A stretch of DNA of 13,127 nt from positions 1 to 13,127 of the forward strand of contig JANXNM010000030.1 of NCBI GenBank assembly GCA_025354065.1. The letters run 5' to 3'. The notes beneath the pieces were generated by a model that was not told where the DNA came from, searched no databases, and was given only the letters and a program-made list of their open reading frames with translations. The DNA comes from Synechococcales cyanobacterium 340R_concoct_173_sub (lineage in GTDB: Bacteria > Cyanobacteriota > Cyanobacteriia > Leptolyngbyales > Leptolyngbyaceae). The position numbers and the translations under genes were made by a program. Below are positions 7,554 through 13,127 of the stretch, piece by piece; position 1 is the first letter of the stretch, and each line of letters opens with the position of its first letter.

Positions 7554-8150
7554 CTATTTTAAGGTTTCAATCACCTGGTCAATCAGACCATAATCTCGGG
7601 CTTCAGCTGCCGACATAAAGTAGTCACGATCGGTGTCTTTCTCGATTTTCTCAACCGTTTGACCACTGCGCTTCGCCAGAATCTCATTCAGCAAGGTCTT
7701 GATGCGAAGAATTTCCCGCGCCTCAATTTCAATATCCGTTGCTTGACGACGACCCGTTCCACCCAAGGGTTGATGAATCATGATGCGGGCATGGGGCAAC
7801 GCAAGGCGCTTACCTTTGCTCCCGGCAGACAATAAAAATGCACCCATACTAGCGGCTAGACCCACACAAATAGTGATCACTTCTGACTTGATGTATTGCA
7901 TCGTGTCATAAATTGCCATTCCAGCCGTGACGGATCCGCCAGGGGAATTGATATAGAGATATATCGGCTTAGACGGATCTTCTGAATCGAGATACAACAT
8001 CGCCGCAATGATGGAGTTCGCAAGGGAATCAGTTACTTCTTGGCCCAGGAAAATAATCCGCTCTTGGCTTAGGCGAGTGTAGATACTGACCCATTGCTCG
8101 TAGGTGCTACCGGGTAAGCGGTACGGGACTTTTGGCTCGCCGATAGGCAT
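7554..8150 (-). CDS. clpP: Catalytic ATP-dependent Clp protease subunit (ClpP3-type)
   Basis: This 198-residue ClpP folds into the barrel-shaped peptidase core that degrades proteins unfolded by a Clp ATPase. The catalytic triad is intact: Ser101 in [14 protein letters not shown], His126 in [11 protein letters not shown] and Asp176 in [13 protein letters not shown]. The substrate-binding strand [10 protein letters not shown] is at 68-77. One extra residue in [10 protein letters not shown], relative to E. coli ClpP, shifts the Asp by one and is a feature I associate with cyanobacterial ClpP3. There is no long propeptide. It starts 43 bases downstream of clpR, so they form one operon ended by the terminator at 7489-7526. 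Known biology: in Synechococcus elongatus the ClpP3/ClpR proteins form a mixed core that works with ClpC. The paralogue number is inferred from operon context rather than proven. Confidence 0.95.
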   Translation of the reverse strand: MPIGEPKVPYRLPGSTYEQWVSIYTRLSQERIIFLGQEVTDSLANSIIAAMLYLDSEDPSKPIYLYINSPGGSVTAGMAIYDTMQYIKSEVITICVGLAASMGAFLLSAGSKGKRLALPHARIMIHQPLGGTGRRQATDIEIEAREILRIKTLLNEILAKRSGQTVEKIEKDTDRDYFMSAAEARDYGLIDQVIETLK

Positions 8151-8193
8151 GGGGAAATCGCTCCAATTGATGATAAATATTCAGGTCCAGACT

Positions 8194-8862
8194 CTAAATT
8201 CCAGCAGGAATTGGGGTAGGCAAGTCTTTGGTGCTTTCGAGGACGCGATCGATCAGGCCGTACTCCTTCGCTTCGTGGGGCGTTAGATAAAACATCCGAT
8301 CGGTATCTTTGGCGATTTTTTCAACCGTTTGTCCGGTGTTTCTGGCCATGATGTCGAGGACAGCGGTTTTGTTGATGATCGCTTCCTTCGCCCGAATTTG
8401 GATGTCCGTCGCTTGACCTTGGGCACCCGTGCGCGATTGGCTCAAAGTGATAGTCGCATGGGGCAAACTCGCTCGAAATCCTTTAGCACCTGACGACAAT
8501 ATCATTGCCGCCGTCCCCATAGCCTGACCAAGACAAATGGTATGGATGGGCGGCTTAATATACTGCATGGTGTCGCAGATGGCGAAGGCTTCAGTTTCAT
8601 AACCAATGGTCTCGCCGTCGTACCAGGAGGTTCCGGTAGAGTTGATATAAAAGAAGATCGGCTTCTCAGGGTCATCAAACTGCAAATAAAGCAACTGCGC
8701 GATGATCAATTCCGTGACATCAATTCCAATGCGACGTTTGACATCATCTGATGAATAAAGTGGTAAACCCAAATAAACAATACGCTCCTTCAATAGAAGC
8801 GATGCAATATCCGGAGGTGGAGTGCGATAGGACGCGTCGCCGTAATACTGTGTCTGACTCAT
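8194..8862 (-). CDS. clpR: ClpR, inactive ClpP-like subunit
   Basis: This 222-residue ClpP paralogue has lost all three catalytic residues. Gly116 replaces Ser (GQAMGTAAMILSSG against [14 protein letters not shown] of the neighbour), Ser141 replaces His (ATITLSQSRTG) and Met190 replaces Asp (DTDRMFYLTP). It also carries a ~10-residue insertion (GETIGYETEA) just after the NSTGTSWYD strand. These are the marks of ClpR in cyanobacteria and plastids, where it joins active ClpP3 in a heptameric ring. ATG at 8862 is chosen: a longer frame to 8937 adds a non-family leader (MFRQAKKPVGAQIVV), and MSQTQYYGDASYRTPPPD matches the usual ClpR start. No strong ribosome-binding site is visible. It is the first gene of the operon. 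About 200 bases upstream lies an unexplained terminator on the same strand. Confidence 0.94.
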   Translation of the reverse strand: MSQTQYYGDASYRTPPPDIASLLLKERIVYLGLPLYSSDDVKRRIGIDVTELIIAQLLYLQFDDPEKPIFFYINSTGTSWYDGETIGYETEAFAICDTMQYIKPPIHTICLGQAMGTAAMILSSGAKGFRASLPHATITLSQSRTGAQGQATDIQIRAKEAIINKTAVLDIMARNTGQTVEKIAKDTDRMFYLTPHEAKEYGLIDRVLESTKDLPTPIPAGI

Positions 8863-9065
8863 AGCGTTTAATCTCGGGTTGCCTGAACCTGTAACAACAA
8901 TCTGCGCACCCACAGGTTTTTTGGCCTGCCTGAACACCCTCAGCTACAGGAGCGAGTTTCTCTATAGTACCGCGCTACGCGAAGTGAAGTGGGATTTTTC
9001 AGTGGGGAGAACCGTATTTTTGTTATGTGGTGAGGGAATGCGGCGGGAACAAGCTGGCCCTACGT

Positions 9066-9111
9066 CAAAAAAAGTCAAAAAAATAGGGTGAAACCTTAGT
9101 GGCTACACCCT
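9066..9111 (-). terminator. Orphan intrinsic terminator upstream of clpR
   Basis: On the minus strand AGGGTG (9111-9106) pairs with CACCCT (9090-9085) around a 15-base loop that may fold further (CC/GG). A, seven T (9083-9077), then GAC and seven more T (9073-9067) follow. The stem plus U-tract is a strong intrinsic terminator by form, yet no recognised gene precedes it on this strand. Read on the plus strand there is no T-tract, so it acts leftward, about 200 bases before clpR. Confidence 0.7.
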
Positions 9112-9210
9112 TACTCGCACCTAATTGAGCTATTCATGCAACGCTCCAATTCAAAATTCTTGCATCCAATACATTAATTAATATTAAAGGTAAAGAGTTC
9201 AGAAGATTGA
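9077..9210 (-). ncRNA. Candidate small RNA or clpR leader transcript
   Basis: A perfect TATAAT hexamer lies on the minus strand at 9222-9217, though without a good -35. A transcript starting near 9210 would end at the terminator at about 9077, giving ~130 nt. Inside it, ATGCAA (9165-9160) can pair with TTGCAT (9141-9136), with AATT-rich pairing inside, and the terminator hairpin follows. An eight-codon mini-ORF (9137-9111, MNSSIRCE) has GGAG 6 bases before its ATG, and its stop codon touches the terminator stem. It could be a free small RNA or an attenuator leader for clpR. The boundaries are inferred only. Confidence 0.3.
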
Positions 9211-9543
9211 GGAGAAATTATAAGGACGATCGATGTCGATCGCCCCCGTAATGTCGATTCATAGTGCAGTCTCGTAACTGAAATAGAGTTTCTGTATAAA
9301 AGAAAGTTGGGACCTGAATAAATGGTGTGAATAAGTTCGGTCTGAATATGTACTTAGAATAGCGGGTGAAAACACTGGTGTGATGGAGTACGTATCGATT
9401 TTTACAGTGATTTTACAGAAGCATTCTTTAGATGAAGAAGAGGTATGTCTTTCGGTAGAAAATCCGGAAGAGTGCAAGGTCTAGGAGGAGATACACGATC
9501 GTTTCCCTAAAGACCTATAGACTAGCAAGGTATTGATAGGGTT

Positions 9544-9549
9544 AAGGAG
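9544..9549 (+). promoter_or_regulatory. Ribosome-binding site of the RNase D-like gene
   Basis: AAGGAG ends 10 bases before ATG 9560 and 4 bases before an in-frame GTG at 9554. The longer TTG start at 9533 lies before this site and is therefore rejected. ATG 9560 is preferred over GTG because of its distance and start codon. Confidence 0.6.
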
Positions 9550-9559
9550 TGACGTGCAG

Positions 9560-10195
9560 ATGAGTGATGAAATGCAGGATTTTGTGATTTGTGATGGTGA
9601 TTTGACGATCGATCGTCTGGAGACTTATTTAGCGGGTCCAACCATTGCTGTTGACACCGAAACTATGGGATTACTGCCTCAGCGCGATCGATTGTGTTTG
9701 GTCCAGCTTTGTGACAACCAAAACCGAGTGACGGTGGTGCGGATTCTGAAAGGCCAAACCAATGCGCCCAATCTGAAAGCCTTAATGGAAGCAACGCAGG
9801 TCACAAAGATTTTTCACTTTGCCCGCTTCGACATCACGACTCTGAAATATCACCTAGGCATTGCCGTTAGCCCGATTTTTTGTACTAAGATTGCTAGCAA
9901 ATTGGCACGAACCTACTCGCCACGACATGGATTGAAAGATTTGATTAAAGAAGTGGTGGGTGTGGAACTCGACAAAACGGCTCAGAGTTCAGACTGGGGC
10001 AATGCGGCGAATTTGTCAGATGAACAACTACGTTATGCGGCAAACGATGTGCGTTATTTGATTGAGGCTCGCGAGAAACTGACAATAATGCTAGAGCGAG
10101 AAGAACGCTTATCGTTAGCGAACCAATGCTTTGGATGTTTGCCGACTTTTACGGAATTGGACATCGCACAGTACAACAATCTCTTTGAACACTAA
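9560..10195 (+). CDS. RNase D-like 3'-5' exonuclease (DEDDy family)
   Basis: This 211-residue enzyme should trim structured RNA 3' ends, such as tRNA precursors, using two metal ions. Exo I is VDTETMGL with Asp32 and Glu34. Exo II is FHFARFD with Asp91. Exo III is YAANDVRYL with Tyr159 and Asp163, which places it in the DEDDy (RNase D) subgroup. The PQRDRLCLVQLCD strand is also typical. At 211 residues it is much shorter than E. coli RNase D (375), lacking the C-terminal HRDC domains; this short form is common in cyanobacteria and alphaproteobacteria. Substrate choice between RNA and DNA cannot be read from the sequence. It stands alone on the plus strand and ends 1 base from the stop of the convergent gene at 10197. 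Confidence 0.92.
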   Translation: MSDEMQDFVICDGDLTIDRLETYLAGPTIAVDTETMGLLPQRDRLCLVQLCDNQNRVTVVRILKGQTNAPNLKALMEATQVTKIFHFARFDITTLKYHLGIAVSPIFCTKIASKLARTYSPRHGLKDLIKEVVGVELDKTAQSSDWGNAANLSDEQLRYAANDVRYLIEAREKLTIMLEREERLSLANQCFGCLPTFTELDIAQYNNLFEH

Positions 10196-10196
10196 G

Positions 10197-10469
10197 TTAC
10201 ACGGCTTCTAAGCTAGAGCGAAACGACTGAAAGAAAGAACGGATTGCTCTAGCAATGGGTGATTTTGAAATAATAGCCGATCGCATTTCAGCAGTATCAG
10301 GAGCAAAGGGAATACCCCAAGTTGCGGATAGAACATCGGCCCATTCAGCACCGGGAACAATTTCTTCAAGGCTCATGAAGTCATCCATGAAGTCAGAGAC
10401 TACGATGTAAGTGGGTTCTGGAATGTAAGAAGATTGGGTGGAGATTTCGGAAAAAAGAGTGTTAAACAT
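10197..10469 (-). CDS. Unrecognised 90-residue protein
   Basis: The frame starts at ATG 10469; a TTG at 10508 would add 13 residues and is less likely. No strong ribosome-binding site is seen, although AGG lies 7 bases upstream. The first half is acidic (VVSDFMDDFMSLEEIVPGAE), with AEWADVLSATWGIPFAP in the middle. The C-terminus is basic and helical (SPIARAIRSFFQSFRSSLEA). No signal peptide or membrane span is visible. I recognise no family. It is convergent with the RNase D-like gene, with a single base between the two stop codons. The strong acid-to-base polarity and good codon run make it likely to be a real gene. Confidence 0.6.
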   Translation of the reverse strand: MFNTLFSEISTQSSYIPEPTYIVVSDFMDDFMSLEEIVPGAEWADVLSATWGIPFAPDTAEMRSAIISKSPIARAIRSFFQSFRSSLEAV

Positions 10470-10739
10470 AATAGCCTGGACTCCATCGGTACGGTTTGAT
10501 ATGTGCAAAGCCGAATCTAGGACAGAAATTCAGCGATCGAAACTTAATTAAAACTTACAGCTATATTTGTAGTAAAGCTAGAAAACTCGGTGGAACTCAC
10601 GAGCAAGTGAATCGTTATTCTCGTTACTTATGTTCAAAGATTACCACACACCTCCGTATACGTACGTAAGTATTCGAGATGGCTTAATAAAGGTTTACGC
10701 AAACTTTACAGATTTTATCCACTTTCAGAATTTAAAATA

Positions 10740-11096
10740 ATGGCTCCCTCGCAAATACTGAGATTAACTCAACAAATTCAGGTCGATAAATGGACAATAG
10801 TATTGCTTCTATTGGCTTGTGTTTCTATCGGGAACACAGGAGTTCAGGCTGCCGAACTGCCTGCAATCGAGCCTGATTTGCCTGAAGAAGTGCTGCGATC
10901 GGAGATTTTATTGGATGGTCGATCGCCATTCGATGGAAAACGGCTGACGGCGACCCAACATGCGGAGTTACAACAGGAGATTGAAAAGGCCAATGAGGTG
11001 GAGCCTCAAATCGCTTTGAAGATTCGGAGATTAGTGGGGATGATTAAATTTCGGAAGTTTATTAAACGGGTTTTACCGATCGTGCCGATTAAATAA
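10740..11096 (+). CDS. Small exported protein of unknown function
   Basis: This is a 118-residue protein. Residues ~18-37 form a hydrophobic segment (WTIVLLLLACVSIGNTGVQA), read as a signal peptide cut before AELPAIEPDLP; an uncleaved anchor is the alternative. The mature part is short: PEEVLRSEILLDGRSPFDGK, then a charged helix (TATQHAELQQEIEKANEVEP) and a very basic, hydrophobic C-terminal helix (MIKFRKFIKRVLPIVPIK) that may contact membrane. The 'SP.DG..LTA..YA.LQ' pattern is shared with small conserved exported proteins of cyanobacteria whose function I do not know. ATG 10740 has no clear ribosome-binding site. Upstream, 10509-10739 is AT-rich and contains the 10-base palindrome TACGTACGTA at 10658-10667. 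Confidence 0.78.
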   Translation: MAPSQILRLTQQIQVDKWTIVLLLLACVSIGNTGVQAAELPAIEPDLPEEVLRSEILLDGRSPFDGKRLTATQHAELQQEIEKANEVEPQIALKIRRLVGMIKFRKFIKRVLPIVPIK

Positions 11097-11243
11097 TTTT
11101 ACGTACTCGGCAGGGTTAAAAAGGGCACAGCCAGGAGAGATTTACTTAATGTCAATTATCGCCCTGATGCAGGGAATCACAGCCTGAAAGGATCCACTGC
11201 TCCGATCGCGGTTCTAGAAGCTATTAAACAGATTCTCAATTGA
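11097..11243 (+). pseudogene. Possible C-terminal remnant of an alpha/beta-hydrolase-like gene
   Basis: Directly after the TAA of the preceding gene the same frame stays open for 48 sense codons, to TGA at 11241. The later part reads NVNYRPDAGNHSLKGSTAPI then AVLEAIKQILN. The 'GNHSL' turn followed by an amphipathic helix resembles the catalytic-His end of alpha/beta hydrolases. There is no start codon or ribosome-binding site and no upstream hydrolase sequence, so this would be a stranded tail. Chance is a real alternative, since an open run of this length is not rare. Confidence 0.22.
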
Positions 11244-11280
11244 AAACCCGGCCAGTTCATTTAGGATAGCCAGGTTTCAA
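11240..11280. repeat. Inverted repeat between convergent genes
   Basis: TTGAAAACCCGGC (11240-11252) and GCCAGGTTTCAA (11269-11280) pair as a stem of ~11 pairs with one bulged A and one C/A mismatch, around a 16-base loop. A small CTCA/TGAG hairpin follows. It lies between the plus-strand exported protein and the minus-strand small membrane protein. It may act as a bidirectional terminator, although no T-tract follows on either strand. Confidence 0.4.
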
Positions 11281-11306
11281 CTCATATTGAGCAGTAGAAC
11301 TGAGGA

Positions 11307-11462
11307 TTAGAGAGCAGATCGGCCTGTGATTAAGTTGTAGACGACCCCAATCACCGCCAAAACAAGTAACAGATGAATTAATCCACCACCAATATTAACT
11401 GATATTCCTAAAATCCAAAGAAGAAAAAGAATGACAGCGCCTGTCCAAATAATATTAATCAT
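11307..11462 (-). CDS. Lmo0937-like small hydrophobic membrane protein
   Basis: This is a 51-residue protein from ATG 11462. GAGAGG (11474-11469) lies 6 bases upstream and rules out the longer start at 11507. Two hydrophobic segments (IIWTGAVILFLLWILGI and LIHLLLVLAVIGVVYNLI) flank a glycine-rich turn (NIGGG). The ending LITGRSAL is basic/polar. This 'LWLLG....GG.IHLLLV.A.I....L..GR' layout matches the Lmo0937 (DUF5670-type) family of tiny membrane proteins, widespread in bacteria and often stress-associated; their biochemical role is unknown. The family name is from memory of the consensus. It is the last of three small minus-strand genes (12171 to 11307). Confidence 0.82.
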   Translation of the reverse strand: MINIIWTGAVILFLLWILGISVNIGGGLIHLLLVLAVIGVVYNLITGRSAL

Positions 11463-11526
11463 GATTTGCCTCTCACTAATGTTACTTTTTAGGTTTGATA
11501 TTTTCAATTAAACCCAGAACTTTTTC

Positions 11527-11554
11527 TTTGAATTAACTTGTTTGAATTAACTTG
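11527..11554. repeat. Perfect 14-base tandem duplication
   Basis: TTTGAATTAACTTG occurs twice in a row (11527-11540 and 11541-11554) with no mismatch. It lies in the 101-base gap between the frameshifted gene and the small membrane-protein gene, 10 bases past the former's stop on the minus strand. It is probably a slippage duplication and has no visible regulatory role. Confidence 0.85.
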
Positions 11555-11563
11555 AAGTATCGA

Positions 11564-11781
11564 TCAATTCGTCTTTACATTTCCGGAAATATTCCGAGCC
11601 GTTTCTTGAAGTTTATCCTCAACATCTTTGACCACAACCTGTGCCTTATTCCAGCCCCAGCCTTCGCTTTGATTTGCAGGCAAGCTACGATCGACGTTGA
11701 TTCCAAATAATGTAAGACTCATCACAAAAAAACAATGTTGAATGTAACAAAAAGCTGACGAACTCTATGATGTGAAATCAT
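11564..11781 (-). pseudogene. Small exported protein gene with a homopolymer frameshift
   Basis: Translation should start at ATG 11781: GGAG (11791-11788) lies 6 bases before it. The first frame reads MISHHRVRQLFVTFNIVFL and meets TGA at 11724-11722, right after a run of seven T (minus strand; A 11726-11732). Adding one T to that run restores a 72-residue protein with a complete signal or membrane segment (QLFVTFNIVFFVMSLTLFGI) and then NVDRSLPANQSEGWGWNKAQ and a charged helix (VVVKDVEDKLQETARNISGN) to a stop at 11564. An internal ATG at 11722 (MSLTLFGIN) gives a 52-residue product, but lacks a ribosome-binding site. The break may be a sequencing error, a true mutation, or on/off slippage. 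The helix resembles small stress-linked exported proteins of cyanobacteria; the family is not certain. Confidence 0.65.
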
Positions 11782-11787
11782 GAAAGT

Positions 11788-11791
11788 CTCC
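11788..11791 (-). promoter_or_regulatory. Ribosome-binding site of the frameshifted gene
   Basis: GGAG on the minus strand lies 6 bases before ATG 11781. This is good evidence that translation begins upstream of the seven-T run, so the frameshift is in coding sequence and is not an upstream artefact. Confidence 0.55.
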
Positions 11792-11913
11792 AATATTAAT
11801 GTAATTTTTGTAGATTTACTATATCTACTAGAATCGAGAATTAGTTAATTCAGATCCTCAACAATAGTTTTAATGCTTATTCTGGCATCGAAACTTTTAG
11901 GTTTAAAGATCCA

Positions 11914-12171
11914 TCAAGTATTAGAACTCGGGGCATCGCCCGGAACTTCGTAATACATTTCAGGTTCGATCGCATAATTATTGGCTAATCCTTCAGAATC
12001 CATGGTGTGACCCCCTGATGCATTAACCTCATCAGTTGAATCATTCTCATGAACAATTTTCTTAAATTCATTGCCTTCTCTTGCTTTTCGAGCAGCTGTT
12101 TCTGCTGGAACTAGATGGGCATCATAACTGTCATTACTGATGTTGTGAGGTGTGGAAGTTTCGCTTTTCAT
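11914..12171 (-). CDS. Small acidic hydrophilic protein of unknown function
   Basis: This 85-residue protein starts at ATG 12171, with AGG 7 bases upstream. It has no signal peptide, no membrane span and no cysteine. It is polar and low in hydrophobic core residues: AHLVPAETAARKAREGNEFK, then KIVHENDSTDEVNASGG and MDSEGLANNYAIEPEMYYEV, with an acidic/polar tail. It is probably largely unfolded. The 'G..T.D.EGL.NNYA.EPEMY...PGD' pattern recalls small cyanobacterial hypothetical proteins found near stress genes; I know of no function. It heads the minus-strand set that continues with the frameshifted gene (132 bases on) and the small membrane protein. A perfect hairpin (12219-12237) lies in its upstream region. 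Confidence 0.75.
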   Translation of the reverse strand: MKSETSTPHNISNDSYDAHLVPAETAARKAREGNEFKKIVHENDSTDEVNASGGHTMDSEGLANNYAIEPEMYYEVPGDAPSSNT

Positions 12172-12218
12172 TTTGTCACCTATAGAGTGCTAATAGTTTA
12201 TCTATTTGTTATTTTCTT

Positions 12219-12237
12219 GACTACGGGTTTTGTAGTC
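12219..12237 (-). promoter_or_regulatory. Hairpin upstream of the acidic-protein gene
   Basis: GACTAC and GTAGTC form a perfect 6-base stem around a 7-base loop, 48 bases upstream of ATG 12171. It could be an operator or an RNA stem in the 5' untranslated region. No T-tract follows on the minus strand (AAGAAAATAA), so it is not a terminator there. Confidence 0.35.
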
Positions 12238-12485
12238 CTTATCCCAGAATCCAAAGCACAGACTCTAATAAAAGTTGTATTTTAGATAATGAATTGAATA
12301 ATGGTCAGAATCAACCACCTGTTAATTAAAACTGTGGAGAGAATCGTGGCAATCCATCAACCCACGAAGGGAACAGTACAAGAAACCAATGATTGGCTGA
12401 CTCATAATAATAACTAAAGTAACCTTACTTCTAAAAATAAGCATCTTCATTTAGAATTTTGTTTGCAGTACTTTAGGTATAATAA

Positions 12486-12614
12486 TCGATTCAACCTTAT
12501 GACCTAGAGGGTCAGGCTATTGCGGCTAAACGTATTAGAGAGTTTCAGATCATTGAAGAAGATTTATTGAAAAAAGCAACGGCTTATTTTGAATTTTTGT
12601 CAGATCAAGAATGA
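12486..12614 (+). mobile_element. Remnant of an IS3-type orfA-like transposase gene
   Basis: A plus-strand frame without a start codon reads SIQPYDLEGQAIAAKRIREF, then QIIEEDLLKKATAYFEFLSD and a stop at 12612-12614. 'E.D.LKKATA.F' with the preceding charged helix is the hallmark of the C-terminal leucine-zipper part of IS3-family OrfA (HTH_Tnp_1 type), which typically reads 'ER.ILKKATAFFA'. No helix-turn-helix part lies upstream, no OrfB integrase follows and no inverted repeats were found, so only a fragment remains. The call rests on a short motif. Confidence 0.45.
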
Positions 12615-12936
12615 ATTGATCTTGCAAGCTTTGTTTGAACAAAATTAGCATGTTCAAGCATTAGAGTAATATTCATAGAAAAGCCTCTTCTTGAGTGACC
12701 AGCAATGACAATCTACTAATTTAAACTATGACAGATTTCTGGATTTCTAGATAAATATAATAATCTAGATACAATAATAGCGATCGCCCATGAGTTGAAA
12801 AGTGATTGAGCGGCAATCGAATATACTTCCAATCACATTCTTCAATTAGTCTGATAGTCACCTCTTCCCTTTGACAAAATCGCAAGGACATCAGATAACA
12901 AAGGATAGCCACGTCAATATCCCCGTCGAAGTCCCT

Positions 12937-13127
12937 ATGTCACTCCTGCAAATCAACCATCTCAACCTCGCCTACCCAAACTCCACCGAATGGGTCGTCG
13001 AAGACCTTTCCCTCACCCTACAGCCCGGAGAACGGCTAGGACTCGTGGGCGAATCCGGCAGCGGCAAATCGACGATCGGTAAAGCAATCCTACAAATGCT
13101 ACCCAATGGCTCAACCATTCAAGGCGA
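12937..13127 (+). CDS. ABC transporter ATP-binding protein (peptide/nickel type), 3' end cut
   Basis: The frame opens at ATG 12937 and runs to the window edge, showing 63 codons. It begins [20 protein letters not shown] and continues [20 protein letters not shown], with the Walker A motif GESGSGKST at 38-46. A following [15 protein letters not shown] suggests the oligopeptide/dipeptide/nickel (DppD/OppD or DdpF) group, where 'GESGSGKS....AI..LLP' is usual. The Q-loop, ABC signature and Walker B lie outside the window. The protein would energise uptake of small peptides or similar solutes, probably with membrane partners beyond the right edge. No clear Shine-Dalgarno precedes the ATG, and an earlier start is possible. 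GC content rises sharply here compared with 11100-12900. Confidence 0.88.
   Translation, partial: MSLLQINHLNLAYPNSTEWVVEDLSLTLQPGERLGLVGESGSGKSTIGKAILQMLPNGSTIQG

Larger units (their letters stand above)
8863..9559. other. Long intergenic region upstream of clpR and the RNase D gene
   Basis: The ~700 bases between divergent clpR and the exonuclease gene hold no convincing protein gene. They contain the orphan minus-strand terminator (9066-9111), a candidate small RNA (9077-9210) and an interrupted palindrome with 7-base arms (9227-9242, CGATCGA/TCGATCG). A 33-codon plus-strand frame at 9383-9484 (MEYVSIFTVILQ start) and a 72-codon TTG-started minus frame at 9259-9477 are too weak to call. 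Both genes' promoters should lie here. Confidence 0.55.
12172..12936. other. AT-rich region without a confident intact gene
   Basis: These 765 bases hold the upstream region of the acidic-protein gene, an IS-like remnant (12486-12614) and two weak frames. One is 38 codons on the plus strand at 12301-12417 (MVRINHLLIKTVERIVAIHQ start), with no ribosome-binding site. The other is a 63-codon minus frame at 12721-12912 with a GTG start and no recognised family. Codon use and base composition differ from the GC-richer ABC gene that follows, so this looks like decayed accessory DNA. Confidence 0.5.

Noticed and set aside
8879..9091. 70-codon plus-strand frame upstream of clpR
   Set aside because: It has no ribosome-binding site and no family pattern, and its end runs through the terminator tail.
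9227..9242. CGATCGATGTCGATCG as an operator
   Set aside because: It is made of CGATCG cores that are frequent throughout this genome (HIP1-like), so no specific role can be claimed.
9259..9477. 72-codon minus-strand frame starting with TTG
   Set aside because: It is Ser/Thr/Tyr-rich with no recognisable motif, and no ribosome-binding site precedes the TTG.
12721..12912. 63-codon minus-strand frame starting with GTG
   Set aside because: No family was recognised and the ribosome-binding site is weak; an unknown small gene cannot be excluded, but the evidence is insufficient.

Overview
The window looks like cyanobacterial chromosome. It carries several copies of the HIP1 octamer GCGATCGC (for example at 238-245, near 2933, 4655, 6345, 7147 and 12780) and many CGATCG cores. 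It also holds a clpR-clpP pair of the type found in cyanobacteria and plastids, and several small proteins that resemble cyanobacteria-restricted families. Nothing in the sequence fixes the genus.

Layout. 1-3007 (minus): two secreted, envelope-type proteins, the 836-residue one upstream and the window-truncated one downstream. 3008-3546: an AT-rich gap holding the promoter region of the 836-residue gene and the asnS terminator. 3547-4953 (minus): asparaginyl-tRNA synthetase. 5033-5277 (plus): a decayed Uma2-type gene. 5260-5983: a divergent pair of small conserved proteins (minus coiled-coil/membrane protein, plus helical protein). 5999-6775 (minus): a doubtful small secreted ORF and an RsbW-like anti-sigma kinase. 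6905-8862 (minus): clpR, clpP and a J-domain protein, with an intrinsic terminator after clpP. 8863-9559: a long gap with an orphan minus-strand terminator. 9560-10195 (plus): an RNase D-like exonuclease, tail to tail with an unknown 90-residue gene. 10740-11096 (plus): a small exported protein. 11100-12900: an AT-rich accessory stretch with three small minus-strand genes (one frameshifted), an IS-like remnant and other fragments. 12937-13127 (plus): the start of a peptide/nickel-type ABC transporter ATPase.

How the genes relate. clpR and clpP are expected to form one mixed Clp core, with ClpR contributing inactive subunits; the J-domain gene behind them makes this a protein-quality-control neighbourhood. 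The three small genes at 11307-12171 (Lmo0937-like membrane protein, short exported protein, acidic hydrophilic protein) resemble the small stress-associated genes of other cyanobacterial accessory regions; that link is inference. The rest are housekeeping or unrelated.

The least explained parts are the terminator with its eight-codon mini-ORF upstream of clpR, the poly-A-tract frameshift at 11726-11732, and the decayed genes. I found no CRISPR array, tRNA, rRNA or complete mobile element, and no clear multi-gene system that is obviously new.
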